Shown here: piece after piece, positions 1-8,566 of the stretch
Layout: each line of letters starts with the position of its first letter
Numbering within the stretch: the first letter of the stretch is position 1
Position numbers and translations under genes: made by a program
Assembly: GCA_903844815.1 (NCBI GenBank)
Contig: CAIMVD010000122.1
Coordinates: 1 to 40,216 of the forward strand
Reading direction: 5' to 3'
DNA: 40,216 nt
Origin: an uncultured Bacteroidota bacterium
GTDB lineage: Bacteria; Bacteroidota; Bacteroidia; Bacteroidales; VadinHA17
Notes under the pieces: model-generated
Told to the model about the DNA's origin: nothing
Database searches by the model: none
Seen by the model: only the letters and a program-made list of their open reading frames with translations

Positions 1-971
1 CAGATACATTGTTTCTGTCGGATGAAGTTATAAATATTGAACTAAGATCTGATTTTTCGGCAATTCAGAAGGACAGGGTTGGAGATCCTCAAAATCATGA
101 CGGGGAACTGATCTATCGTACGGCTGAGGGCAAAGAAATCATGCTATCTGTAAAGGTAATGGCCAGAGGGAATTTCCGGCTTGATCCTCAGAACTGTGGT
201 TTTCCCCCTCTTTCCCTGAATTTCAAAAAGGGTGAGGTTAAAAAGACCCTGTTCGATAACCAGGATAAGCTTAAACTTGTTACTCCATGCCAGTACGACC
301 GTTATGTGATTGATGAATATCTCATTTATAAAATGTATAACCTGATAACTGAGAAGAGTTTTAAAGTAAGACTCGTAAATGTCCTTTATTTCGACACAGG
401 TAAGGGCAAAAAACTCTTCGAAAAGTACAGTTTCTTTATTGAGCACGAAGACCAGGTTGCCGAAAGAAATAATTCTTTCGAAATTAATAAGGTCCTCACG
501 CCATATTCACTTGAAAGTGAATCATTCAGAAAGATGGCTGTTTTTCAGTACATGGCGGGAAACAAGGACTGGTATATAACATCAAGGCGCAACGTGGTGA
601 TCATGCAGCCCAATGATACAACTCTTACACCCTATGCGATACCTTATGATTTTGATTTTTCTGCCTTTATAGATGCTGATTATACAAAGCCAAAAGATGT
701 TCCTGTGGAATATCTGGCTACAAGAAGGGTATATAAGGGTTTGTGCTATACTAATGCAGAGTATAATGAGGTATTTGCATATTTTAAGTCGATGAGGTCT
801 CTTTTTGAATCCGCTATCGATGATATGCCAATGATATCAAAGTCAGACAAGATTGCTCATCACGGGTATTTAAACAGTTTCTACAAACTCATAGAGAGTA
901 AAGAGATGATTCAGCAGGAATTCATCGATAAATGCGAAACCAGGAAAATGTATAATCTGCCTGAGAATTAG
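1..971 (+). CDS. CotH-kinase-like protein, 5' end missing
   Basis: The reading frame is open to the left edge of the window, so the true start lies outside; the first possible internal start is a TTG at 9. Counting from there, the protein has an RGNFR segment near 53-57, GNKDW at 184-188 with N195 shortly after, and PYDFDFS at 212-218. This spacing resembles the GN.D...N and PWDxDxS motifs of CotH-like atypical protein kinases, which are common in Bacteroidota as secreted or periplasmic proteins. The N-terminal signal, if any, is not visible. Specific substrate unknown. The protein ends at a TAG at 969-971 and is followed by a gene-poor stretch. The family call is by motif only and could be wrong at the subfamily level. 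Confidence 0.55.
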   Translation, partial: DTLFLSDEVINIELRSDFSAIQKDRVGDPQNHDGELIYRTAEGKEIMLSVKVMARGNFRLDPQNCGFPPLSLNFKKGEVKKTLFDNQDKLKLVTPCQYDRYVIDEYLIYKMYNLITEKSFKVRLVNVLYFDTGKGKKLFEKYSFFIEHEDQVAERNNSFEINKVLTPYSLESESFRKMAVFQYMAGNKDWYITSRRNVVIMQPNDTTLTPYAIPYDFDFSAFIDADYTKPKDVPVEYLATRRVYKGLCYTNAEYNEVFAYFKSMRSLFESAIDDMPMISKSDKIAHHGYLNSFYKLIESKEMIQQEFIDKCETRKMYNLPEN

Positions 972-1467
972 ATGTATAAATGGCTCTCTGTCACTCAGCG
1001 AAATAGGTTCTTCTGGGGATTAATCCCTTCTGCCGCAGCCAGCGGAAAATATTTTTAATGATTAAACGCAGGTTAAGGAAAATTAAATCGATTCCTGTCA
1101 AAATAGAAAAGAGTGTCTTCATCGGCAGAGCTGTTAAAATATAAAATTCTCTTGTTTCAGAAATAACCGCCAAAATCGTGCCATAATTGTAAATATCACA
1201 AAAACAGATATCTGGCAAAATGCCAGGACTAAATCATTATCAAAAAGAGATACAGTTGTTGCATTCTGAGAATTATTTTTGATGTTGTATTAAGTTTTTA
1301 AGTACCCTTTTTCCGGCTGTTTTCGATCCGGGATATAATAATAACCAATCTTAGACCTTCAGTATAACTATTAGCGCAGAGAATTTAATTGTCTTCCCCC
1401 TTTTTATTATCTTTATTTGCTTAAGTGAATTTAGCAGGGGACGACTGTTTGATAAAAAATAAAACTT
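972..1467. other. Gene-poor intergenic stretch
   Basis: About 500 bases with no convincing gene. A 75-codon minus-strand frame (991-1218) and a 28-codon plus-strand frame directly after the upstream stop are both possible but have no recognisable motif or signal. The last 60 bases before the next gene contain TTTATTTG, one base off the Bacteroidota -7 consensus, and are the likely promoter area for the dehydrogenase. No tRNA or clear terminator was seen. Confidence 0.4.
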
Positions 1468-2574
1468 ATGGAGAAAAAATTTATTGCATTTGATGTACTG
1501 GAGGAATTCATGGTGAAGGTGATGGGCAAGGCCGGAATTACTGAAAATGATGCAAGAATAGTCAGCGATGTGTTGCTTCAGGCCGATAAGTTTGGCTTTG
1601 ACTCCCATGGTGTAAACAGATTCAAGCCTATCTATCTTGACAGGATCAAGGATGGTACCCTTTATACAGTAACAAATCCTGAGATAGTAAAAGAAGGTCC
1701 GACTACTGCAGTAATCGACGGGCATAACGGGATGGGGCATGTAATCGCACATATGGCAATGAGGCTGGCCATTGAAAAGGCCAAAAAATACGGTATGGGT
1801 ATGGTAGCTGTCCGTAATTCCAATCACTATGGTTTTGCAGGGTACTATCCGCTTATGGCTGTCAGGGAAAATATGATAGGCATAACCGGGACAAATGCAC
1901 GTCCATCAATAGCTCCGACTTTTGGCGTTGAGAACTTGCTGGGGACCAACCCGATGACTTTTGGAATGCCAACCGATGAGGATTTTCCTTTTCTTCTCGA
2001 CTGCGCCACTTCGATAACTCAGAGGGGGAAGGTCGAACTCTATGCAAGAGAAGGAAAGGATCTGCCAAAGGGATGGGTCATTGACAGGAATGGCGAAAGC
2101 AAAACCGATTCGCGTGAAGTGCTTGAAGATCTTATAGCAGGCCGTGCTGCCCTGACACCACTGGGCGGAGTTGGAGAGGAAACCGGAGGTTATAAGGGTT
2201 ATGGTTATGCCACTGTTGTGGAGATCCTCACTTCAGCTCTGCAGCAGGGAGCTTTTCTCAGGATGCTCACCGGCTTTAAAGACGGGAAGAAAGTACCCTA
2301 TGCCACCGGACATTTTTTTATGGTAATGGACATCAATGCCTTTACCGATCCTGAGGACTTTAAAAAGACGACTGGCAACATCCTGCGCGAGCTCAGAGCT
2401 TCTGAGAAAATGCCGGGCCAGTCACGGATCTATACTGCCGGAGAAAAGGAGTATGACACATGGATGGAGAGAAAGGATAAAGGGGTACCTTTTAATGCGG
2501 AATTGCTGAAAGAATACAGGGGAATTTGTGAAGATTATGACCTGAAGGAATACCTTCATTATTTCGAAGGCTGA
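1468..2574 (+). CDS. Ldh2/YlbC-family malate/L-lactate dehydrogenase-like oxidoreductase
   Basis: A 368-aa NAD(P)-dependent oxidoreductase of the Ldh2 (malate/ureidoglycolate/2,3-diketogulonate) family, acting in the cytoplasm on a 2-hydroxyacid. Visible family features are the DSHGVNR segment (residues 45-51), the VIDGHNGMGH glycine-rich stretch (82-91), RNSNHYG with the catalytic-type histidine H120, LLGTNP (157-162) and GGYKGYG (240-246). Length is normal for the family. ATG start; the upstream region is AT-rich with no strong Shine-Dalgarno sequence. It stands alone, converging on the histidine kinase gene with only six bases between stop codons. The exact substrate cannot be read from the sequence; malate or lactate is typical, but family members also act on ureidoglycolate or sugar acids. 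Confidence 0.85.
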   Translation: MEKKFIAFDVLEEFMVKVMGKAGITENDARIVSDVLLQADKFGFDSHGVNRFKPIYLDRIKDGTLYTVTNPEIVKEGPTTAVIDGHNGMGHVIAHMAMRLAIEKAKKYGMGMVAVRNSNHYGFAGYYPLMAVRENMIGITGTNARPSIAPTFGVENLLGTNPMTFGMPTDEDFPFLLDCATSITQRGKVELYAREGKDLPKGWVIDRNGESKTDSREVLEDLIAGRAALTPLGGVGEETGGYKGYGYATVVEILTSALQQGAFLRMLTGFKDGKKVPYATGHFFMVMDINAFTDPEDFKKTTGNILRELRASEKMPGQSRIYTAGEKEYDTWMERKDKGVPFNAELLKEYRGICEDYDLKEYLHYFEG

Positions 2575-2580
2575 GAAGGT

Positions 2581-3933
2581 TCAGCGGATTCGGTTGAAAA
2601 TAAGTTCGGTAGTTGTTCCCTCATTTTCCCTGCTGTTTATTATCATTTCAGCCTTCTGGAGTTCTATAATCTGATTTACCAGGGTAAGGCCGATTCCGAA
2701 TCCTCCTATAAACTTGACATTAGAGGCCCTGCTGAAGGGTTTGTATATTGCTTCAAGTTCGCCCTGAGGTATCCCGATTCCCTTGTCGGTGATTATTATT
2801 CTTATTTGAGCATCTGTGATAACGAATTCAACTCCGATATCTTCATTTGAGAACTTGCAGGCATTATCAAGAAGGTTTTGAAAAGCAATCTCAAGCAGTC
2901 CGTAGTTGCCGTTTACAAGCAGGTCGGCCCCCTGTTCGGGATACAAGATTTTGGGAATTATCCTCTGCCCATGATATTTTGACTGGATCTGCCGGATAGC
3001 ATCGAAGACAACCTCGTCAATCCTGACATCAGTGTAGGCTATCTTCATGTACCTGTTTATCTGGGCAAGCTCAAGCAGGCTGTTTATTAAGGCATTCATT
3101 TTCCGGAGATCGCTCGCCAGGCCGGTAAGATGCGCTACATATTCATCCTTTTTTCTTTCACGGTTGAGTATATAATCCGTTTCCCCGATCATTATTGTAA
3201 GCGGGGTTCTCAGTTCATGCGATGCGTTGTGAACGAATTCCTCCTGATTCCTGAAAGCTATTTCCAGATTGGTGAGCATCTCATTGAAGGTAATAGCCAG
3301 TTGCTCCAGTTCGTCCTTGCCTTTTCCTTCATTCAAACGGCTGTTCAGTTTCAGGGAGTTTATCTCTTTCACGCTCTGCACTATCCGGGAAATAGGCTTA
3401 ATGGCTTTCTGGGAGAAAATATAAGATGTTAATACTGATAGGAGAATGCTGAATAGAATGCTCCAGAACAATATGACCCTGAGCTCGGCCAGATTTTCGG
3501 AACGCGACCGGTCATGCCCGGTGACATAAACGTAATAAATCTGATTATTGAAATTGTGCCGGTAACAGACCGCATCCATGCCGGCAAGGGAGAAATAATT
3601 GATCCTGTCATGAGCAGCATTATACTTCATGGCCTTCATGGAGAGATACTGAACATTGTTGCTGTAAACGATTTTAAAAGCAGAATCAGTAAGCACAATT
3701 TCCTCTTTTTCGCGCGATATTGCCGACTGGTGAATTTTTTTCAGCAGAGAGGTATCAACTTCTGTAACATTAATAAGAAGGACGGCTGTTTGTTTGGCGT
3801 TTTCAAAAAGACTTGCCCTGAATTTATCAAGCTGGCTGGAATAGGAGAAGTAATAAACCAATCCCGAGAAGAAAAATAATATTCCGGCGACAATAATTGT
3901 GAACTGAACCGACAGCCTTGTTTTTATATTCAT
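2581..3933 (-). CDS. HAMP-domain sensor histidine kinase
   Basis: A 450-aa membrane sensor kinase. Order: TM1 about 10-30, a periplasmic sensor region of about 120 residues (31-152) without recognised fold, TM2 about 153-175, HAMP about 175-228, HisKA with phosphoacceptor H239 in NASHELRTP, then HATPase_c with N-box (NLLDNACKFS), G1 (DKGIGIP) and G2 (GGFGIGLTL). Its start lies four bases beyond the response regulator stop, so the two are co-transcribed and almost certainly cognate. The overall plan resembles CusS/BaeS-type kinases, but the signal cannot be inferred from the sensor domain. No target gene such as a pump or PepSY protein adjoins the pair. Confidence 0.93.
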   Translation of the reverse strand: MNIKTRLSVQFTIIVAGILFFFSGLVYYFSYSSQLDKFRASLFENAKQTAVLLINVTEVDTSLLKKIHQSAISREKEEIVLTDSAFKIVYSNNVQYLSMKAMKYNAAHDRINYFSLAGMDAVCYRHNFNNQIYYVYVTGHDRSRSENLAELRVILFWSILFSILLSVLTSYIFSQKAIKPISRIVQSVKEINSLKLNSRLNEGKGKDELEQLAITFNEMLTNLEIAFRNQEEFVHNASHELRTPLTIMIGETDYILNRERKKDEYVAHLTGLASDLRKMNALINSLLELAQINRYMKIAYTDVRIDEVVFDAIRQIQSKYHGQRIIPKILYPEQGADLLVNGNYGLLEIAFQNLLDNACKFSNEDIGVEFVITDAQIRIIITDKGIGIPQGELEAIYKPFSRASNVKFIGGFGIGLTLVNQIIELQKAEMIINSRENEGTTTELIFNRIR

Positions 3934-3936
3934 CGC

Positions 3937-4629
3937 CTATATCTCTTTCTCGCTGCAATAAAACCCGAATCCGAATTTGGTATGTATCAGTTTGGGATAA
4001 AAATCCTTATCGATCTTTTTTCTGAGATAATTGACATACACATCGATTATATTGGTGCTGGGATCAAAATCTATTCCCCATACCTTTTCGATTATGAACT
4101 CCCGTGAAAGAAGTTTTTCCTTGTTTCTGAGGAACATTTCAAGAAGTTGTGACTCCTTGGCTGTCAGATCGATCTTCTTACAGGCCCTTGTAACCGTTTT
4201 GGTATCAGGATCCATTTCAAGATCTGCTAAACCCAGTTTTTTTGAGCCCGGAGCTTTAATATCAGATCTTCTGAGGAACACATTAACCCTGGCAAGTATT
4301 TCCCTGAAGTCGTAGGGTTTAACAACATAATCATCAGCACCGGCGTCGAACCCGGCAATCTTATTGTCGGGAGTACTGAAGGCTGTGAGCATTATAATTG
4401 GGATCTTGCTGTTTGTCTGCCTGATCTCCTTGCACAGGTCATAGCCATTGATCAGAGGCAGATTAATGTCGAGGATGATCAGATCGTACCTGTTTTTCTC
4501 AACCAGCTCTTTGCCGACATAGCCGTCATAAGCAATCTCGGCGCTAAGTCCCGAATCTTCAAGCTGTTTTTTAAGCAGTTCAGCAAGTCGTTGTTCATCT
4601 TCAACAATCAAAACATTTATTTTCTCCAT
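3937..4629 (-). CDS. OmpR/PhoB-family response regulator
   Basis: A 230-aa two-domain regulator. Receiver domain residues 1-118: acidic pocket E10/D11, phosphoacceptor D54 in LIILDINLP, T82 and K104-P105. C-terminal winged-helix DNA-binding domain about 130-228, with the typical SREFIIEKVWG and VDVYVNYLRKKI-like segments (here IDVYVNYLRKKI). First gene of the operon with the downstream kinase. Its upstream region has a -7-type TATGTTTG box and, further up, three 7-bp repeats every 11 bp, the layout usually bound by OmpR-family dimers, so direct autoregulation is likely. Confidence 0.94.
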   Translation of the reverse strand: MEKINVLIVEDEQRLAELLKKQLEDSGLSAEIAYDGYVGKELVEKNRYDLIILDINLPLINGYDLCKEIRQTNSKIPIIMLTAFSTPDNKIAGFDAGADDYVVKPYDFREILARVNVFLRRSDIKAPGSKKLGLADLEMDPDTKTVTRACKKIDLTAKESQLLEMFLRNKEKLLSREFIIEKVWGIDFDPSTNIIDVYVNYLRKKIDKDFYPKLIHTKFGFGFYCSEKEI

Positions 4630-4657
4630 TTTGACTTCTTTCGTTGCGAATTTACAA

Positions 4658-4665
4658 CAAACATA
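4658..4665 (-). promoter_or_regulatory. -7 box of the response regulator/kinase operon
   Basis: On the minus strand this reads TATGTTTG, a full match to the Bacteroidota TAnnTTTG element, placed about 30 bases before the ATG. No good -33 TTTG lies at the expected distance, which fits a promoter that needs an activator. A 6-bp inverted repeat (ATAAGG-tat-CCTTAT, 4665-4679) sits immediately upstream of the box. Confidence 0.5.
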
Positions 4666-4689
4666 TAAGGTATCCTTATTTTAAGGAGT

Positions 4690-4718
4690 TTCTAATAACC
4701 TTCTAATCACTTTCTAAT
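4690..4718. promoter_or_regulatory. Operator of three TTCTAAT repeats spaced 11 bp
   Basis: TTCTAAT occurs exactly at 4690, 4701 and 4712. A weaker in-phase copy, TTTTAAG, lies at 4679. An 11-bp phase puts all copies on one face of the helix, as in known OmpR/PhoB-family boxes. The array ends 24 bases from the -7 box of the regulator operon and 22 bases from the -7 box of the divergent transcript, so one site could activate both. Binding is inferred, not shown. Confidence 0.6.
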
Positions 4719-4740
4719 TATTCGAAAGAATAAACATCCG

Positions 4741-4748
4741 TACATTTG
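4741..4748 (+). promoter_or_regulatory. -7 box of a divergent transcript
   Basis: TACATTTG is a full match to TAnnTTTG, facing away from the regulator operon. The expected transcription start is near 4755. The third TTCTAAT repeat lies where a -33 element would be, consistent with class II activation by the regulator. Confidence 0.5.
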
Positions 4749-4754
4749 TATTGT

Positions 4755-4912
4755 TCAATGTCAGAGAATTACTTCCTGAATGTGACGGAAGAAAATGACT
4801 GAAGGATTTGAAAGAATCCGGGAACTTTAAGAAAGACCTTTTTAAGCTTAGTTAAATATTATTTTGATTCTTCAGAAAACGGTTGCCTCAGATGATGAGG
4901 CAATCGTTTTTT
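4755..4912 (+). ncRNA. Candidate small RNA controlled by the adjacent two-component system
   Basis: A stretch of about 160 bases between the TACATTTG promoter and a strong intrinsic terminator, with no ORF longer than a 14-codon frame (4758-4802). It can form small hairpins: CTTCC/GGAAG around 4771-4790, and GGATT/AATCC shortly after. The promoter, operator and terminator together suggest an independent short transcript, possibly a regulatory RNA made when the response regulator is active. It could also be a leader or a short peptide gene. I do not recognise it as a known RNA family. Confidence 0.4.
4876..4912 (+). terminator. Strong intrinsic terminator
   Basis: A 15-bp stem (4876-4890 with 4896-4910, one G-U pair), a 5-nt loop GATGA and a run of six T at 4907-4912. 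It precedes the lipoprotein gene by more than 100 bases and follows no long gene on the plus strand, so it is best explained as the end of the short divergent transcript. Confidence 0.85.
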
Positions 4913-5036
4913 GTATGGGGACTTCCCCCTTTGTGAGGAAGTATAAATATGATCAATATTACACCTTTTTTTGGAATAATTTTTGCTGTTAATATTGAAA
5001 GCCCGGATTACTGAAACAATTGTAATTGATTTGCGG

Positions 5037-5741
5037 ATGAAAAATCTATTATTCCTTGCCTTATTGGTTAGCTTTATAGCCGGTTGTGAACAAAATCCTG
5101 TCAATGGATCTGAAAACATCAGAGATTCTGATTTTATCGCAACGATTGTCGGATTTGACCTGAACTGCTCTACCTGCGTTTTGGAATTCCCCGATGACAA
5201 CTCTCAGATAAAAAAAGAAATAGGACAGAGTCCCAATAATTACTACCAGACAGTTAATCTGGGCAGGGGAGATTATGAGCCAGGGCAAAAGGTCAGGGTT
5301 AAGCTTAGAAAAACAGAGGCTGATGAAGTAACTCCCTGCATCACATTATATCCTTCATTTAGTTATAAAAGTGTTTTCATAACAGAATTTGAAGATTTTA
5401 GCAACATAGTTTTCAGTGATACGATTAAACTGTCCTACAAGGATTGCTTATATGATCCGGCAGATCATTTTTATATCTGTCTCGATTCGGTTCTGAATGA
5501 TTCCCGTTGTCCCACAGGTGTAATGTGTATCTGGGAGGGGAATGCGGAGGTAAAATTTAAATTTGAAAAGCTTAATGAAAGTCCTGTGTATTTTAATTTA
5601 AATACTAATATGAGATTTATACAAGATACTGTAATTGAAAGATTTAGTATTTCTCTAATTGATCTAAGTCCCTATCCCGAAATTGGCATTAAACATTCCC
5701 CAAATCTCTATAAAGCCAGGCTGATCATAAAAAAGAATTGA
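5037..5741 (+). CDS. Lipoprotein of unknown function
   Basis: The frame is open from 4983, but ATG 5037 gives a classical SPII signal: a short basic start, a hydrophobic stretch and the lipobox FIAGC about 17 residues in, so this start is preferred (234 aa). The mature part has two cysteine-containing regions. Near the C-terminus is the segment SRCPTGVMCIWEGNA followed by beta-rich sequence, a motif seen in many small Bacteroidota lipoproteins of unknown function. No enzyme motif is visible. It follows the terminator of the putative small RNA and stands alone before a kinase gene 117 bases downstream. Confidence 0.75.
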   Translation: MKNLLFLALLVSFIAGCEQNPVNGSENIRDSDFIATIVGFDLNCSTCVLEFPDDNSQIKKEIGQSPNNYYQTVNLGRGDYEPGQKVRVKLRKTEADEVTPCITLYPSFSYKSVFITEFEDFSNIVFSDTIKLSYKDCLYDPADHFYICLDSVLNDSRCPTGVMCIWEGNAEVKFKFEKLNESPVYFNLNTNMRFIQDTVIERFSISLIDLSPYPEIGIKHSPNLYKARLIIKKN

Positions 5742-5858
5742 TATTCTCCTGATGAGGCTTTGTAATAACCCTGCCGTTTTCACTCTTTTTAATTAAATTT
5801 ACAAAATAATAAGATATTTCTCATGTTCTCTTTTTAGCAGCGATAATTATATAACACG

Positions 5859-7622
5859 ATGGGTATTGATGTCCGGACACTGGTTTTAATTATAGGGATT
5901 TCTCATCTCATTCAGGTGCTGGTGCTTTTCAATCAATTTAAAGCAAATAAAAATACAGAGGGTCCCGGATGGTGGTTACTGTGGAGTGCTGCAGAGGTTT
6001 TAGGGTTTGTCGTTATTCTCCTGCGGAATATCCCATCACTAGTCCCGGTTATGATAGTATTTCAGAATATTATAATATTTTCAGGAACAATTTTAATCTA
6101 TATAGGGATAGTCCGGTTCTTTAACAAAAAGGTAAATTGGACATTCATCGGTTCTTTTTTTGTCAGTTTTGTAATGCTGCATCTCTTGTTCATTTTTGTT
6201 AAAGATGATTTCACATTGCGTACCTTTAATTTTGATGTTTATGTTTCCGTAATTGCTTTTTTGACGGCAATAACAATTCATAAAAATAAAACCGGCTCAA
6301 TAGCTCTGACTGCTAATTTTAATGTAGTAATCTTCCTGGTGCATGGATTAGTTTTCAGTGCACGGGCCATAATGATCCTGTCAGGAGTTCATGTTTCTGA
6401 TATGTTTTCTCAGTCTCTTTTCAATCTCCTCCAGTATTTTGATGCTCTGATCGTTGGACTCCTCTGGACTTTTGGATTTATAATTTTGCTAAACCAGAAG
6501 CTGAATGCAGAAATCTCCGAAGTAAAAGTCCGCTTCGAAAAAATTTTCAATACGAGTCCTGATGCAGCCTTGATTTCCCGCCTGAGCGATGGAAGGATTG
6601 TTGATTGCAATGAAGGTTTTACCAGAATATCGGGATATACAAAGGAAGAAATCATAGATAAATCCTCCCTTGATATTAATATATGGAAGAATCCTTCCGA
6701 TCGTATTGAAGTAGCAAAAATGATTCGGGAAAAGGAATTTTTCGAAAATCTGGAAATCCCGTTACAACGAAAAGGCGGAGAAGGCATTACAGGATTAATG
6801 TCAGGAAAGCTTTTGACTTTCAATGGAATTCCGCATATTATAAGTCTTACGCGTGACATTAGTGATAGGAAGATAGCAGATCAGATCATTAAACTTAAGA
6901 ATGAGGAACTTTTAAAAATTAGTGCCGAGAAGGACAAGCTGTATTCAATAGTTTCCCACGACCTGCGTAACCCCTTTCAGGGTTTTTTGAGCCTGACAGA
7001 AATGTTGGATGAAGAATTGTCGGAATTATCAATGGATGAACTCAGGGATATTGCAACCAGACTGAAAGATTCTGCTTCCAACCTTTTCCTTTTACTCGAA
7101 AACCTGCTTAAATGGTCGAGAATGCAACAAGGCTTAATCCCTTTTAATCCTGAAACATTTCAATTGCTATCAAGCGTTGAGGAAAGCATAGCAGCAACAA
7201 TGGAATCCGCAAAAATTAAGGGAATTGAGATTTTCATCAATATTCCTGATCATTTAAGATTTTTTGCCGATAAAAACATCCTGCAAACAGTAATAAGAAA
7301 CCTGGTAACCAATGCTGTTAAGTTCACTCCAAGGACAGGTAGTATACATATCTCAGCTAAAAAATTGATAGAAAATAGTATTGAAATTTGCGTAAAGGAT
7401 TCAGGTATCGGAATGAACCCCCAAATGTTGGATAATTTATTCAGGCACGATGTTCAAACGAACAGGGAGGGGACTGAGGGAGAGCTTAGTACCGGATTGG
7501 GTCTTTTGTTATGCAAAGAGTTTGTTAAAAAAAATGATGGCAGAATTTGGGTTGAAAGTGAAGAGGGAAAAGGCTCAGCATTCTATTTCACCATTCCTGA
7601 AAGTAAAGAACAAATATTGTAA
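5859..7622 (+). CDS. PAS-domain membrane sensor histidine kinase
   Basis: A 587-aa hybrid-free kinase. The N-terminal ~215 residues are a multi-span membrane region (about six to seven hydrophobic segments) without a large periplasmic loop. It is followed by a PAS domain (about 222-338, with IFNTSPDAALI and a DISDRK exit), a short coiled coil, HisKA with H367 in SIVSHDLRNPF, and HATPase_c with NLVTNAVKF, DSGIGM and a G2-like STGLGLLLCKEF. No receiver domain or regulator gene is adjacent, so the partner is elsewhere. The membrane part could bind a small hydrophobic signal or sense the membrane; this is inference. Confidence 0.9.
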   Translation: MGIDVRTLVLIIGISHLIQVLVLFNQFKANKNTEGPGWWLLWSAAEVLGFVVILLRNIPSLVPVMIVFQNIIIFSGTILIYIGIVRFFNKKVNWTFIGSFFVSFVMLHLLFIFVKDDFTLRTFNFDVYVSVIAFLTAITIHKNKTGSIALTANFNVVIFLVHGLVFSARAIMILSGVHVSDMFSQSLFNLLQYFDALIVGLLWTFGFIILLNQKLNAEISEVKVRFEKIFNTSPDAALISRLSDGRIVDCNEGFTRISGYTKEEIIDKSSLDINIWKNPSDRIEVAKMIREKEFFENLEIPLQRKGGEGITGLMSGKLLTFNGIPHIISLTRDISDRKIADQIIKLKNEELLKISAEKDKLYSIVSHDLRNPFQGFLSLTEMLDEELSELSMDELRDIATRLKDSASNLFLLLENLLKWSRMQQGLIPFNPETFQLLSSVEESIAATMESAKIKGIEIFINIPDHLRFFADKNILQTVIRNLVTNAVKFTPRTGSIHISAKKLIENSIEICVKDSGIGMNPQMLDNLFRHDVQTNREGTEGELSTGLGLLLCKEFVKKNDGRIWVESEEGKGSAFYFTIPESKEQIL

Positions 7623-7655
7623 CATGCAAAGTTAGTGAAACACGGAATTTGTAAA

Positions 7656-8555
7656 GTGAAGAGCTTAAAGATTAAATATCAGATTCTGCTGTTATCGGGA
7701 CTTTTATCAGGTCTTGCAAGTTGTTCCGGGCCGCATCAGTCTCTATCAACCAGAAATACCTTTGATATCGGAGGGAGAAGCAGGAAATATTTACTCCATC
7801 TGCCCGGTGATCTTAAAAACAATGCTCCGTTGGTATTTGTGTTTCATGGTTATGGTGACTCTTCGGAAGGAATATGCAAGTTCACAAAAATGGATTCTAT
7901 TGCCGATAAATACGGTTTTGCGGTTTGCTACCCTCAGGCTACTGTCGGTCCCGATAGTCTCCGATCGTGGAATGTAGGTTATTCTAACTATGGGATTGAC
8001 GATATGGGCTTTATTAGCGGACTGGCTTCCTTTTTACAGAAGAAGTATAAGCTGAGCGATAAAAATACTTTTTGCACGGGAATGTCGAATGGAGGTGATA
8101 TGACTATCCAGATGGCCTGTTTAAGACCCGGACTGTTCAAGGCCGTTGCTGCAGATGTGGGTTGCCTTATGTACTGGCTTTACGATTCATGTAAGATAAC
8201 AAGAATTGCCCCGGTTTTTATGATTAACGGAACCAGCGACAGTACTACTTTTTGGGATGGAGAAAAAAATTATCCGGCAATTGGTCCGAATGGTTATATG
8301 GGTACCAGGCAAATGGCGGATATATTTATCGGTTTAAACGATTGCATGCAGGTTAAAACAGATACTTTGCCCAATATAAATAAAAACGACAAAAGTATTG
8401 TTGTTCGCGAGAAACATACCAACTGTGCCGGTAATTCCCAGGTATGGTTGTATTCAATTGTCGGTGGAGGCCACGACTGGCCCGGTTCAAGCGGCAATAT
8501 GGATTTCACGGCAAGTGAAGAAATCTGGAAATTTTTCAGACAATTTGTTGAATAA
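7656..8555 (+). CDS. Lipoprotein esterase, PHB-depolymerase/feruloyl-esterase-like
   Basis: An alpha/beta hydrolase, predicted to be a lipid-anchored extracytoplasmic esterase. The frame is open from GTG 7635, but GTG 7656 gives a compact SPII signal ending in the lipobox GLASC (Cys23), so I prefer it (299 aa). Numbered from there: oxyanion-type FHGYGD (about 63-68), GMSNGG nucleophile elbow with S144, NGTSD with D195, and GGGHDWPG with H273. The RSWN segment and HDWPG are typical of LpqC/PHB-depolymerase-like esterases. Substrates in the family include polyhydroxybutyrate, feruloyl and acetyl esters, and the true one cannot be told. It starts 33 bases after the kinase gene and may be co-transcribed with it. 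Confidence 0.85.
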   Translation: MKSLKIKYQILLLSGLLSGLASCSGPHQSLSTRNTFDIGGRSRKYLLHLPGDLKNNAPLVFVFHGYGDSSEGICKFTKMDSIADKYGFAVCYPQATVGPDSLRSWNVGYSNYGIDDMGFISGLASFLQKKYKLSDKNTFCTGMSNGGDMTIQMACLRPGLFKAVAADVGCLMYWLYDSCKITRIAPVFMINGTSDSTTFWDGEKNYPAIGPNGYMGTRQMADIFIGLNDCMQVKTDTLPNINKNDKSIVVREKHTNCAGNSQVWLYSIVGGGHDWPGSSGNMDFTASEEIWKFFRQFVE

Positions 8556-8566
8556 TTAAATTCTCA

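Noticed and set aside
972-1058. 28-codon frame MYKWLSVTQRN... starting directly after the upstream stop
   Set aside because: Too short to judge and with no recognisable feature.
991-1218. 75-codon minus-strand frame after the CotH-like gene
   Set aside because: No motif, signal or context supports it; the region looks like ordinary intergenic DNA.
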